Shown in pieces: positions 40,868 through 48,874 of a stretch of DNA of 57,215 nucleotides. Source of the DNA: Actinomycetes bacterium. GTDB taxonomy: Bacteria > Actinomycetota > Actinomycetes > Actinomycetales > Microbacteriaceae. Position 1 is the stretch's first letter, and each line of letters opens with the position of its first letter. Where the stretch lies: positions 1 to 57,215 of the forward strand of contig JAEYVZ010000014.1 in assembly GCA_023431405.1 (NCBI GenBank). The letters are read 5' to 3'. A model generated the notes under the pieces. It saw nothing but the letters and a program-made list of their open reading frames with translations. It searched no databases and was not told where the DNA came from. A program made the translations under genes and the position numbers.

Positions 40868-40873
40868 AGACTA
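40868..40873 (-). promoter_or_regulatory. -10 element of the leaderless znuC operon promoter
   Basis: On the minus strand TAGTCT is followed by GGGCCG and the GTG at 40861, again exactly six bases. It would start the long znuC-to-mpg transcript at the start codon. Confidence 0.55.
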
Positions 40874-40909
40874 CCCGCCCCCTGCCGACGATCTCCTCGG
40901 GCAGCGACC

Positions 40910-40936
40910 TAACGAGCACGCGGAATGTGCCGATAG
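40910..40936 (+). promoter_or_regulatory. FliA (sigma-28-type) promoter of flagellin
   Basis: TAAC at 40910-40913, 15 bases, GCCGATAG at 40929-40936. This matches the sigma-28 consensus TAAA-N15-GCCGATAA. The start site would be near 40943, giving a leader of about 70 bases. Confidence 0.85.
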
Positions 40937-40945
40937 GGAGGATCA

Positions 40946-41004
40946 GGAGTCCACGGACGGACTCCGGGAGCCCACGACGGGCCCCGCTGAACCCCAGTCA
41001 CGGA
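40946..41004 (+). promoter_or_regulatory. Flagellin leader with two CsrA-like ACGGA motifs
   Basis: A perfect seven-base stem GGAGTCC/GGACTCC (40946-40952 and 40959-40965) carries the hexaloop ACGGAC. A second ACGGA at 41000-41004 overlaps the Shine-Dalgarno sequence CGGAGG. CsrA binds ANGGA, preferably in hairpin loops, and blocks translation when it occupies the ribosome-binding site. This two-site layout resembles the hag leader of Bacillus subtilis. Confidence 0.55.
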
Positions 41005-41013
41005 GGAAACACC

Positions 41014-41847
41014 ATGGGTATGCAGATCAACACCAACGTGTCGGCGCTCAACGCCTACCGCAACCTGTCGAACACGCAGAACGACCTGTCGAAGTCGCTG
41101 GAGAAGCTCTCGAGCGGCCTTCGCATCAACCGCGCTGCAGACGACGCCGCCGGCCTCGCGATCTCCGAGGGCCTGCGCTCGCAGGTCAACGGCCTGAACG
41201 TCGCGGCCCGCAACGCCCAGGACGGCATCTCGGTCATCCAGACCGCGGAAGGCGCCCTGACCGAGGTCCACTCCATCCTGCAGCGCGTGCGCGACCTCGC
41301 GGTGCAGGCGGGCAACGACTCCAACAACGCCGACTCGCGCACCGCGATCAAGACGGAGATCGACGCCCTGGCCGAGGAGCTCACCCGCGTGGCGGCGAGC
41401 ACCAACTTCAACGGCATCAAGCTCCTCAACGGCTCGAACGCCACGCTGACCTTCCAGGTCGGCGCCGGCTCCGTCGCCGCTGAAGACCAGATCGCCGTCG
41501 ACCTGTCGGGTGCGAACATCACCACCGTCGCGACCGCCATCGCGGGCCTGACGGTCGACTCGGCCGCGACCGCGCTCGCCTCGGTCGGAACCATCGACAC
41601 CCACATCAAGGCGGTCTCGACCGCTCGTTCCGAGCTCGGTGCGGTGCAGAACCGCTTCGAGTCGACCATCAACAGCCTCAACGTCGCGTCGGAGAACCTG
41701 GCGGCGGCCGAGAGCCGCATCCGCGACACCGACATGGCGGCCGAGATGGTCAAGTACACGGCCGCGAACATCCTCTCGCAGGCCGGCACCGCCATGCTCG
41801 CGCAGGCGAACCAGTCGAACCAGGGTGTCCTGCAGCTTCTGCGCTGA
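41014..41847 (+). CDS. fliC: Flagellin
   Basis: The 277-residue protein starts at ATG 41014 after GGAGGAAACACC. It has the conserved N-terminal D0/D1 region (MQINTNVSALNAYRNLSNTQ, SSGLRINRAADDAAGLAIS) and C-terminal D1/D0 (ARSELGAVQNRFESTINSL, ending NQSNQGVLQLLR). The central variable region is short, so the filament surface is compact. It is exported by the flagellar type III system and is under a FliA-type promoter with a probable CsrA-FliW-type leader. It is followed by a strong hairpin. Confidence 0.97.
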   Translation: MGMQINTNVSALNAYRNLSNTQNDLSKSLEKLSSGLRINRAADDAAGLAISEGLRSQVNGLNVAARNAQDGISVIQTAEGALTEVHSILQRVRDLAVQAGNDSNNADSRTAIKTEIDALAEELTRVAASTNFNGIKLLNGSNATLTFQVGAGSVAAEDQIAVDLSGANITTVATAIAGLTVDSAATALASVGTIDTHIKAVSTARSELGAVQNRFESTINSLNVASENLAAAESRIRDTDMAAEMVKYTAANILSQAGTAMLAQANQSNQGVLQLLR

Positions 41848-41854
41848 CACTCCT

Positions 41855-41891
41855 GACGGGGGTCCCGCAGAGCCACTGCGGGACCCCCGTC
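41855..41891 (+). terminator. Very strong hairpin after flagellin
   Basis: GACGGGGGTCCCGCAG (41855-41870) and CTGCGGGACCCCCGTC (41876-41891) form a perfect 16-bp stem with a five-base loop, seven bases after the flagellin stop. It ends or attenuates the flagellin message and may allow limited read-through into the next gene. Confidence 0.9.
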
Positions 41892-41940
41892 CGCTGGGGA
41901 CGCTCCGCCTGCCCCGACAAGAAGAAGAACCAGGAGCACG

Positions 41941-43065
41941 ATGTCATCCCCCCTCTCGCTCACGCCGCGCCTGCGCTACCTCGCGCGGCGTGTTCGTCGT
42001 TTCAATGCCGATGCCCTTCTGGTGCGGGCGCAGCAGACGGCGAAGCGGCACGGGAGGTCGACGACCGGCGTCGCGATCGACATGCTGTGGCAGGCGGCGT
42101 TCGGGGGCGTCGGATTCCAGGACTACGTCGACTACGACTTCGCCATCCTCACGCGCGCCGAACGCGCCACCTACATGACGAGCCCTCTCTCCGACCGGCT
42201 CGCGATGCGGTTCGACGACCCTGAGTACCGCCACCTCTTCCACGACAAGGTCGCTTTCAACCGCACCTTCGAACCCTTCCTGAAGCGTGGGTGGATGACG
42301 GTCAGCGCCGACAACGCCGCGGAGCTCCGCTCCTTCGCCGAGCGTCACGGCACCATCGTCACGAAGGAGCCGCTCGGACGAGCAGGTCTCGGGGTGCACC
42401 GCTACCACGCCGCCGAGGTGCACGACTGGGAGCTCTTCCACCGAGGACTCCTCGCGCGGGGTGAGATCCTCGTCGAAGAGGTGATCCGCCAGCACGACGA
42501 GCTCGCAGCACTGTGCGCCGGCACCGTCAACACCACGCGCGTGACCGCCTTCTTCGACGGGCGCACGACCCACATCCTCGCCGTCGCCCAGAAGTTCGGG
42601 CGCGGCGCCGTGAGCGACCAGAACGCGTTCGGCGGCTTCTACGCGATGCTCGACGAGCACGGACGAGCCACGGGCGCCGGCTACGACTCGTGCGGCCAGG
42701 TGCACGAGGTGCATCCCGAGAGCGAGATCCCGATCGCCGCCTTCCGGCTGCCGATGTTCGACGAGGTGCTGGCCTTCGTCGACCGCATCGCCCGGGTCGT
42801 GCCGCAGGTGAGATACGTCGGGTGGGACATCGCCGTCACCCCCGAGGGACCCGTGCTCGTCGAGGGTAACTGGGCCGCCGGCGTCTACGAGAACAAGCCG
42901 AGCGCGACCGGCATCCGCACCGGGCACCGCGACCGCTACCTCGCGGCCATCAGCGGCGCCACCGCGACCGACCAGCCGGTGACGATCGGCGGGCGCGCGA
43001 TCGTCTCTGCCGGCCTCTCGCAGCCGTCCGCCGAAGCGGCCGCCGCAGAGCCCGTCGCCGCGTAG
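41941..43065 (+). CDS. Sugar-transfer-associated ATP-grasp protein
   Basis: The 374-residue protein starts at ATG 41941 after AGGAG. It shows GTIVTKEPLGRAGLGVHRYH and ILVEEVIRQHDELAALCAGT in the first ATP-grasp half, then VNTTRVTAFFDGRTTHILAV, GWDIAVTPEGPVLVEGNWAAG and a metal-binding E-x-N, the pattern of the sugar-transfer-associated ATP-grasp family (PF14397-like). Such enzymes are expected to form an amide or ester using ATP on cell-surface saccharides. There is no membrane segment. Lying between flagellin and fliW, it may modify flagellin or its glycan; this is inference. The Ala-rich tail is dispensable-looking. Confidence 0.75.
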   Translation: MSSPLSLTPRLRYLARRVRRFNADALLVRAQQTAKRHGRSTTGVAIDMLWQAAFGGVGFQDYVDYDFAILTRAERATYMTSPLSDRLAMRFDDPEYRHLFHDKVAFNRTFEPFLKRGWMTVSADNAAELRSFAERHGTIVTKEPLGRAGLGVHRYHAAEVHDWELFHRGLLARGEILVEEVIRQHDELAALCAGTVNTTRVTAFFDGRTTHILAVAQKFGRGAVSDQNAFGGFYAMLDEHGRATGAGYDSCGQVHEVHPESEIPIAAFRLPMFDEVLAFVDRIARVVPQVRYVGWDIAVTPEGPVLVEGNWAAGVYENKPSATGIRTGHRDRYLAAISGATATDQPVTIGGRAIVSAGLSQPSAEAAAAEPVAA

Positions 43066-43076
43066 CCGGTCGGGCG

Positions 43077-43484
43077 TCAGACGAGCACGGCGCGGACGGG
43101 CAGTTCCTGCCCCTCGAGGATGACCTGCGCCGCATCTCCCGTGCGCTGGTTGAACACGACGGGGGCGAGGAGGTTCACCCCGATCCCCTCGTCGGTCATG
43201 CGTGCGACGACGAGCACGCCCGCCTCGTCCGCCGAACGCAGATCGAGCCCCGCGACCTGCGCATCGCTGAGCACGGGCGCATAGTCGGGCAGCACCGCGG
43301 CGGGGTCGACGACGAACAGCCGCACGTCAGGGTCGTCCGCGGCGGTGAGCGCGAACAGGCCGTCGGCGCCCTCGATCGCGTCGAGACCGAACGACGTGTG
43401 CGGGGCGAGTCCCGGAGGAGGGGCCACGAAAGTCAGCGCGGCACGGGCGGAGGCGGAGCCTGCGGTCACGGCGGCGGCGCTCAC
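43077..43484 (-). CDS. fliW: Flagellar assembly factor FliW
   Basis: The 135-residue protein contains ALTFVAPPPGLAPHTSFGLD, VRLFVVDPAAVLPDYAP and GVNLLAPVVFNQRTGDAAQV, matching FliW. FliW binds unassembled flagellin and antagonises CsrA, so that flagellin is translated only when it is being exported. GTG 43484 overlaps the flgL stop as GTGA. The partner csrA is not in the window. FliW ends the flgN-flgK-flgL-fliW operon. Confidence 0.9.
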   Translation of the reverse strand: MSAAAVTAGSASARAALTFVAPPPGLAPHTSFGLDAIEGADGLFALTAADDPDVRLFVVDPAAVLPDYAPVLSDAQVAGLDLRSADEAGVLVVARMTDEGIGVNLLAPVVFNQRTGDAAQVILEGQELPVRAVLV

Positions 43485-44362
43485 GCGAGGAAGTCCAGCA
43501 GAGTGGGCTGGAGCACCCGAGCGGTCACCGACAGGGCCGACTGGTACACGAGCTGCTGAGCCTGCAGGTTCACCAGCACCTCGACGGTGTCGATGTCCTC
43601 GACGGCAGCGCGCTGCGACTCGAGCGAGACGGTGGCATCCAAAGCAGCCTCCTTGGCGCGCAGGACCTGATTCTGGCGGGCACCGACGGCGCCCTGAACC
43701 CCGAGCATACTGTTCAGCCGATCGTCGATCTCCGCCAGCCGCTGTCCGACGTTCTGGCCACCGCGCAGGTCGGCGACGATCGAGTCGAGGACGGCGAACA
43801 CCGACGCGGCGCCGACCCCGAAGACGTCGGCACCGCTGGCATCGACGCGGACGGTCTCGCCCTCCGAGATGCGGCGCTGCACGGCAGAGCCCGCCACGCC
43901 GGAGAAGGAGTAGTCGGGGGCGAAGGCCGGCGCATCCGACGTGCCGGCGAACACCGAACGGCCGAGCAGCGTGGTGTTGGCCTGGGCCAGCAGCTCAGCC
44001 CGGATGCCTTCCAGTTCGACCGCGATGGCCTCCCGCGCCTCCCCGCTGAGCGCCCCCGCGTTCGCACCCTGCACCGTGAGGTCGCGCGCACGCCCGAGAA
44101 GACCCGTGGACGTCGTGATGGCACTGTCGACCGTCGTGAGCCACGCGAGTCCGTCGTCGATGTTGCGCGCGTACTGCTCGTTGCGGCGCTGCGCGGCGTG
44201 CAGGCCGAGCGCCGCCGACGCGGCCGCCGGGTCTTCCGACGGCGCGGCGAACTTGCGCTGCGAGGTCGCCTGGTTCTGAAGACGCGACAGGTCGTTCAGG
44301 CCCGACTGCAGGTTGCGCAGCGCGGTGGCCGTCATCGCCTGCGAGGTGACGCGCGAGATCAT
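43481..44362 (-). CDS. flgL: Flagellar hook-filament junction protein FlgL
   Basis: The 293-residue flagellin-like protein begins MISRVTSQAMTATALRNLQ, LNDLSRLQNQATSQRKFAAP and ends with VNLQAQQLVYQSALSVTARV, LQPTLLDFL, typical of FlgL/HAP3. It joins the filament to the hook. It begins 14 bases after flgK. Confidence 0.93.
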   Translation of the reverse strand: MISRVTSQAMTATALRNLQSGLNDLSRLQNQATSQRKFAAPSEDPAAASAALGLHAAQRRNEQYARNIDDGLAWLTTVDSAITTSTGLLGRARDLTVQGANAGALSGEAREAIAVELEGIRAELLAQANTTLLGRSVFAGTSDAPAFAPDYSFSGVAGSAVQRRISEGETVRVDASGADVFGVGAASVFAVLDSIVADLRGGQNVGQRLAEIDDRLNSMLGVQGAVGARQNQVLRAKEAALDATVSLESQRAAVEDIDTVEVLVNLQAQQLVYQSALSVTARVLQPTLLDFLA

Positions 44363-44376
44363 GGCACTCCCGAAGA

Positions 44377-45786
44377 TCAGCGGCCGACGAGGCCGGTGCG
44401 GTTGATGAGCACGTCGAGGGCTTCGTCGACGGCGGTGAGCACACGGGCGGCGGCCTGATACGCCGTCTGCAGCGTGAGGAGGTTCACCGTCTCCTCGTCG
44501 TTGTCGACGCCGGCGACAGACTGCTGGGCGGTGACGGCAGCGACGACGCCGGCATCGGCTCTGCTGGACCGCCCGGCCTCAGCGGCCGTCGACACCGCCA
44601 GTCGGGCGACGACATCGCCCCAGATGGCGTTCGGCCCGCCCGCGCCCGCGCCCACACGCGAGAGCACGTCGGCGTTCGTGCCGTCGAGCGGCCCGGTGCC
44701 CGGCGCGGCGAGCGCCAGGTCGGCGCGGCCCTGCGGGATGACACCGAGACCGAGCGCGGCCGGTCCGCCCGTGGCGAGAGAGAAGAAGTCGCCGCCGGGT
44801 GTGCCGTCGGCGGTCACTCCCGCCCGATGCTGCGCGTTGACGGTCGTCGCCAGCGACGTCGCCAGGGCGTTGAGGTCGTTCGCCAGACCCGCCAGCACAC
44901 CACCGTCGGCGCCCGGGGCGACCACCGCGAGGAGCCCGCCGAGTTCGCCGCCGACGGCATCCACGGTCATGCCGCTGGGGGCCGCCCACGTGAGAGTCAT
45001 GGCGGTGCCCGACTCGATCGACGGGGGGCCGCTCAAGACGACGGCGCGGGCGTCGGAGCCTGACACGAGGGCGTTGCCGTCGATGCGCAGCGTCATCGTG
45101 CCGTCGGATTCGATTGTGCCGGTGGCTCCCGTGAGGGAGGCGAGATTCTGCGCCAGCAGATTGCGGCGGTCGATGAGGTCGTTGGGTGCGGCACCGGATG
45201 CCGCCGCGTCGCGGATCGCGCCGTTGAGCTCGGCGATCTGCGTCGCGGTCACGTTCACCTGGGTGACGATCGTGGTCGCGGCCGAGCGAGCGCTGGCCCA
45301 CTGGTCGGACACTTTGCGGTACGCGTCGGCGATGCGGCTCGAGAGCGTCTCGGCGTTGGTGATCACGGTCGCGGCGGCAGCGGTGGAATCAGGCGAGTTC
45401 GCCAGGTCCTGCCAGGCCGCCCAGAATTCGGTGAGCTGGTGGGCGATGCCGTCTTCGGTGGGCTCGGCGAGGGTCTTCTCCGCCGCGGCCGACGCCGATG
45501 CGCGGGTCGACCAGTAGCCGGATGCCGCAAGCGTGTCGCGCACGCGGGCGTCGAGCACGGCATCGCCCAGACGGGATATGCCGTCGACCGACACGCCCTG
45601 TCCGGGGAGCGGACCGACGGCGAAGCGGCCGGAGACCGTCGCCGCACCGATCGCCGAGGTCTCCACCCGCTGGCGGGTGTAGCCGGCCGTGGTCTGGTTG
45701 GCGATGTTCTGCCCCACGATGTCCATACCGCGGCGGGCGGCCGCGAGTGCGGTGGAGGCGGTGGTCAGTCCGCTGAAGGTCGACAT
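44377..45786 (-). CDS. flgK: Flagellar hook-associated protein FlgK
   Basis: ATG 45786 gives 469 residues, although the frame is open far upstream inside flgN. The N-terminus MSTFSGLTTASTALAAARRG, NIANQTTAGYTRQRVE and C-terminus VNLLTLQTAYQAAARVLTAV, DVLINRTG are the rod-hook-type coiled-coil ends of FlgK/HAP1. It begins eight bases after flgN. It forms the first hook-filament junction ring. Confidence 0.94.
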   Translation of the reverse strand: MSTFSGLTTASTALAAARRGMDIVGQNIANQTTAGYTRQRVETSAIGAATVSGRFAVGPLPGQGVSVDGISRLGDAVLDARVRDTLAASGYWSTRASASAAAEKTLAEPTEDGIAHQLTEFWAAWQDLANSPDSTAAAATVITNAETLSSRIADAYRKVSDQWASARSAATTIVTQVNVTATQIAELNGAIRDAAASGAAPNDLIDRRNLLAQNLASLTGATGTIESDGTMTLRIDGNALVSGSDARAVVLSGPPSIESGTAMTLTWAAPSGMTVDAVGGELGGLLAVVAPGADGGVLAGLANDLNALATSLATTVNAQHRAGVTADGTPGGDFFSLATGGPAALGLGVIPQGRADLALAAPGTGPLDGTNADVLSRVGAGAGGPNAIWGDVVARLAVSTAAEAGRSSRADAGVVAAVTAQQSVAGVDNDEETVNLLTLQTAYQAAARVLTAVDEALDVLINRTGLVGR

Positions 45787-45793
45787 CCGGTCG

Positions 45794-46300
45794 TCACATC
45801 TCCCTGTCCACGATGCGGGCGCGGTCTTCGCGGACGCGCCCGCCCTGTGTCGTGTATTCGCCTGTGGTGTGGTGTCCCTGCCCGCCGGCGGGCTCTCCGA
45901 GCCCGGCGAGTGTCTCTTCGACGGCGCGACCGGCTGCGCGCAGGTGCACCTCGTTGGAGTTCTTGAGCTGGCCGACCTCGGCCATGAGACCGTTGAGCGC
46001 GTCGCGGTGGTCGGTGAAGACCTCCCGCCATGCGTCGGTCGGGGCCGCCTGGATGAGGTCGGCGAGCGTTGCAGCAGCCGGTGCCCCCCATTCGCGGGCG
46101 ACGGCTGCGACCTCGACGTCGCGCCCGAGACCCGATTCGCGCAGGCGCCCCAGCACCTGGTCGATCTCGCGGCTCGCATAGTGGATCCAGCGCATTCCGC
46201 CGGACTCGAGCAGCAGTCTCTGCTCCTCGAGCTTGAAGATCAGAAGCTCCAGAAGCTCCCGCTCTTGCCACAGCTGCATCGACAACTCGTTGGCTCCCAT
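45794..46300 (-). CDS. flgN: FlgN-type export chaperone
   Basis: ATG 46300 follows GGGGAGGAAACAC and gives 168 residues. MQLWQERELLELLIFKLEEQ and the long helical region fit FlgN, the chaperone for FlgK and FlgL, which lie directly downstream. It is the first gene of the leftward operon and is preceded by a FliA-type promoter. The C-terminus is Gly/Arg-rich and probably disordered. Confidence 0.85.
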   Translation of the reverse strand: MGANELSMQLWQERELLELLIFKLEEQRLLLESGGMRWIHYASREIDQVLGRLRESGLGRDVEVAAVAREWGAPAAATLADLIQAAPTDAWREVFTDHRDALNGLMAEVGQLKNSNEVHLRAAGRAVEETLAGLGEPAGGQGHHTTGEYTTQGGRVREDRARIVDREM

Positions 46301-46383
46301 GTGTTTCCTCCCCAGTGGATTCCCCGATTCTCGCGGTCTGCACGACCCCACGTGTGCAGGCTCCGCGACGGGCTTACAGGTCT

Positions 46384-46410
46384 CTATCGGCGGCCCATTC
46401 CGGTTCGTAA
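46384..46410 (-). promoter_or_regulatory. FliA (sigma-28-type) promoter of flgN-flgK-flgL-fliW
   Basis: On the minus strand TTAC (46407-46410), 15 bases, GCCGATAG (46384-46391). It is the same form as the flagellin and fliD promoters and gives a leader of about 75 bases before flgN. Confidence 0.8.
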
Positions 46411-46441
46411 CGCGCCGGAAATCGATTCGCTCTTCCCGAAG

Positions 46442-46462
46442 ATGAGATTTTTCTCATAGTCT
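46442..46462 (+). promoter_or_regulatory. Probable fliA promoter with overlapping palindrome
   Basis: A -10-like TAGTCT at 46457-46462 lies about 80 bases before fliA. It directly abuts the perfect palindrome ATGAGA-TTTT-TCTCAT at 46442-46457, set in an AT-rich patch. The -35 is weak (TTCCCG near 46433). A repressor or activator bound at the palindrome could control entry into the whole flagellar programme. Confidence 0.45.
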
Positions 46463-46543
46463 GACCTCGACGCCCGAGCCCCCCGGTCGTCGAAGCCCCC
46501 TTCGTACCCCCCCTGCTCCGCAGACGAAAGGCAGAAATCGCTG

Positions 46544-47377
46544 ATGCCTGGACGCGCAGAACGCAATTCTCTCATCGAGGAGAATCTTCCCCTCGTCGGA
46601 CATCTTGCGCGCGATCTGCACTCACGCGCGACGCACGTGCCGCTCGAAGACCTCGCCGCCGTCGGCGCCCTCGCGCTCGTGACCGCCGCCGACGCCTTCG
46701 ACCCGACGCTCGGCGTTCCCTTCGGCGCATACGCGCGTCGCCGCATCCTCGGCGCATTCGCCGACGAGATGCGGTCGATGGACTGGGCCTCTCGCGGCAC
46801 CCGCAAGCGCATCAAAGAGACGACCGCGGTGCGCGACACCCTCACCGCTCGCCTCGGACGCACCGCGACCGTCGACGAGATCGCCGAGACGATGGGACTG
46901 CCTCGCGCGACGGTGTCCGAGACCCTCGACGACGCCGCCCGCACCGTCACGAGCCTCGATGACCCCTCGGTGCTCGACGTTCCGGCGGGCATCGTGCTGC
47001 CGGACGAGTCGGTGCTCCAGCGCGAGCGGCGCGACGCCCTCGCCCACGCGGTCCAGGCCCTCCCCGAGCGGATGCGGCTCATCATCCAGGCCGTGTACGT
47101 CGAGGAGCGCTCCGTGAAGGACATCGCCGAGGATCTCGGGGTCTCCCACTCCGCCGTCTCGCAGCAGCGCGCCGAGGCGATCCGGCTCCTGCACGATGCG
47201 CTGGAGCGCTACTCGGAGGGCGACGACATGGTGCCGGTCTCCCGTGTGTCGGTCGACGCCCGCGACGCCTACTTCGCCCGCATCGACGCGCTCGACCCGC
47301 TTCGCCGCGCTGCCGCCGCGCGCACGCAGGCGCCCTCGATGGTCGCCCCGGTGCGCGCCGCGTCCGGCGGCATCTGA
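46544..47377 (+). CDS. fliA: FliA/WhiG-type sigma factor
   Basis: The 277-residue sigma factor starts at ATG 46544. Region 2 is LIEENLPLVGHLARDLHSRA through FGAYARRRILGAFADEMRSM, region 3 contains RKRIKETTAVRDTLTARLGR, and region 4 ends ERSVKDIAEDLGVSHSAVSQ. The layout is that of sigma-28 family members. The four matching promoters in the locus are its natural targets. The C-terminal 60 residues after region 4 extend beyond the usual family end and are Ala/Arg-rich. No FlgM anti-sigma factor was found in the window. Confidence 0.92.
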   Translation: MPGRAERNSLIEENLPLVGHLARDLHSRATHVPLEDLAAVGALALVTAADAFDPTLGVPFGAYARRRILGAFADEMRSMDWASRGTRKRIKETTAVRDTLTARLGRTATVDEIAETMGLPRATVSETLDDAARTVTSLDDPSVLDVPAGIVLPDESVLQRERRDALAHAVQALPERMRLIIQAVYVEERSVKDIAEDLGVSHSAVSQQRAEAIRLLHDALERYSEGDDMVPVSRVSVDARDAYFARIDALDPLRRAAAARTQAPSMVAPVRAASGGI

Positions 47378-47410
47378 ACCGGGCGCACCCGACCGAGTGC
47401 GGCACGCGGC

Positions 47411-47437
47411 TAACGCGCCGCCGCCGACGGCCGATAG
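47411..47437 (+). promoter_or_regulatory. FliA (sigma-28-type) promoter of fliD
   Basis: TAAC (47411-47414), 15 bases, GCCGATAG (47430-47437), about 50 bases before the fliD start. It is identical in core sequence and spacing to the flagellin promoter. Confidence 0.85.
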
Positions 47438-47488
47438 CTCCTCATGCGGGGTCATCCCGGCATCCGCATCGAGTGAGGGGTCTCGGCA

Positions 47489-48874
47489 GTGGGCATATCG
47501 ATGGACGGGCTTGCGTCGAAGCTCGACACGTCGGCGATCATCAACGCCCTGATGGATGTCGAGAAGATCCCCCGCACGCTGCTGAGCGCGAAGTCCGACG
47601 ACCGGAAGGTCGTGATCGCCCAGCTCCAGTCGCTCAACACCGCCCTGCAGGAGCTGTTCACCCGCGCCAAGGCGCTGACCACGACGAGCCGCCCCACCGC
47701 GCTCGTGGTCGGCTCGAGCTCCGACGACTCGGTGAAGGTCGCGGCCCGATCGGGCGCTGCCGCGATGTCGACCGAGATCGTCGTCGACCGCGTCGCCGCC
47801 GCGCACAGCGTCGTCACCGCCGCATCGACCGCATTCGGCGGTGAGCCTCCCGTGCTCACGGTCGAGAACGCGGCCGGAGAGCTCATCGAGGTGCGCCCCG
47901 CGTCGTCGTCTCCGGCCGACGTCGCCGCCGCCCTGTCGAAGGCGGGCGCGGGCATCACCGCCTCGGCCGTCGCGGCCGGACTCGACGGGGCCGGGGACCC
48001 GGTCTTCCGTCTTCAGATCACCGCGACCGAGACCGGCGCGGCCGGAGCCTTCCGCGTGTACGCAGGAGATGCGGATGCCGTGACGGGCGGCCTCGCGGTC
48101 GATCTCTCCGCGCAGTCCGGTGCCGCCGTCATCACCCAGGGCGCCGACGCGCAGGTGCGCCTGTGGGCCGGCACCGCCGCCGAGCAGGTCGTGACCTCGG
48201 CCAAGAACACGTTCTCCGATCTGTTCGCCGGAGTCGATGTGACCGTCTCGAAGGCGAGCGCGACGCCCGTCGCCGTCACCGTCGCCGCAGACGCCGCCGG
48301 TCAGACCAAGACCGTCTCCGACTTCGTGAAGCAGGTCGCCGCGGTGCTCTCCGGCATCGCGAAGGGCTCGACGGCGACACCGGGCACGGCGGCCGGTCAG
48401 GCGACCACCCTGGGCGTCTTCACCGGCGACAGCACGGTGCGCGCCCTCCGGCAGGCTCTGACGAGCGCGGTGCAGTTCCCCGTCGACGGCACCTCGCCCT
48501 CGACGATCGGGATCTCCTTCGACAAGGCGGGGGTGCTCTCGTTCGACGAGGCGGCGTTCACCGCCGCGCTCGCCAAGGATCCCGCCGCCGTCGACCGCGT
48601 GTTCTCCGGCATCACGACGCGCGTGCAGGACGTCACCGATCAGTACTCCGACAAGTACGAGGGTCTGCTCACCTCCCGCATCACGGGACAGCAGGACGAG
48701 GTCAAGCGCATCTCGGAGCAGCTCGGTCAGTGGGATGTGCGCCTCGCCCAGCGGCGGGCGACGCTCGAGCGCACCTATGCCGCGATGGAGACGATGCTCT
48801 CGCGGCTGCAGTCGCAGCAGTCGTTCCTCACGTCGCAGATCGACGGGCTCACCGCCTCGAGGAAGTCGTCGTGA
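47489..48874 (+). CDS. fliD: Flagellar filament cap protein FliD
   Basis: The 461-residue protein starts at GTG 47489; ATG 47501 is possible. MDGLASKLDTSAIINALMDV and IAQLQSLNTALQELFTRAKA are the N-terminal FliD domain, and GLLTSRITGQQDEVKRISEQ, ERTYAAMETMLSRLQSQQSF and the final LTSQIDGLTASRKSS are the C-terminal cap helices. It caps the filament and promotes flagellin polymerisation. Its stop overlaps the fliS start. Confidence 0.94.
   Translation: MGISMDGLASKLDTSAIINALMDVEKIPRTLLSAKSDDRKVVIAQLQSLNTALQELFTRAKALTTTSRPTALVVGSSSDDSVKVAARSGAAAMSTEIVVDRVAAAHSVVTAASTAFGGEPPVLTVENAAGELIEVRPASSSPADVAAALSKAGAGITASAVAAGLDGAGDPVFRLQITATETGAAGAFRVYAGDADAVTGGLAVDLSAQSGAAVITQGADAQVRLWAGTAAEQVVTSAKNTFSDLFAGVDVTVSKASATPVAVTVAADAAGQTKTVSDFVKQVAAVLSGIAKGSTATPGTAAGQATTLGVFTGDSTVRALRQALTSAVQFPVDGTSPSTIGISFDKAGVLSFDEAAFTAALAKDPAAVDRVFSGITTRVQDVTDQYSDKYEGLLTSRITGQQDEVKRISEQLGQWDVRLAQRRATLERTYAAMETMLSRLQSQQSFLTSQIDGLTASRKSS

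Noticed and set aside
40862..41000. Zur box before znuC
   Set aside because: No palindrome resembling the actinobacterial Zur consensus was found; the only inverted repeat there is the flagellin leader hairpin.
44377..46179. Longer start for flgK, reaching into flgN
   Set aside because: The extra N-terminal 131 residues are Ser/Arg/Pro-rich shadow of flgN; the FlgK N-terminal motif begins exactly at ATG 45786.
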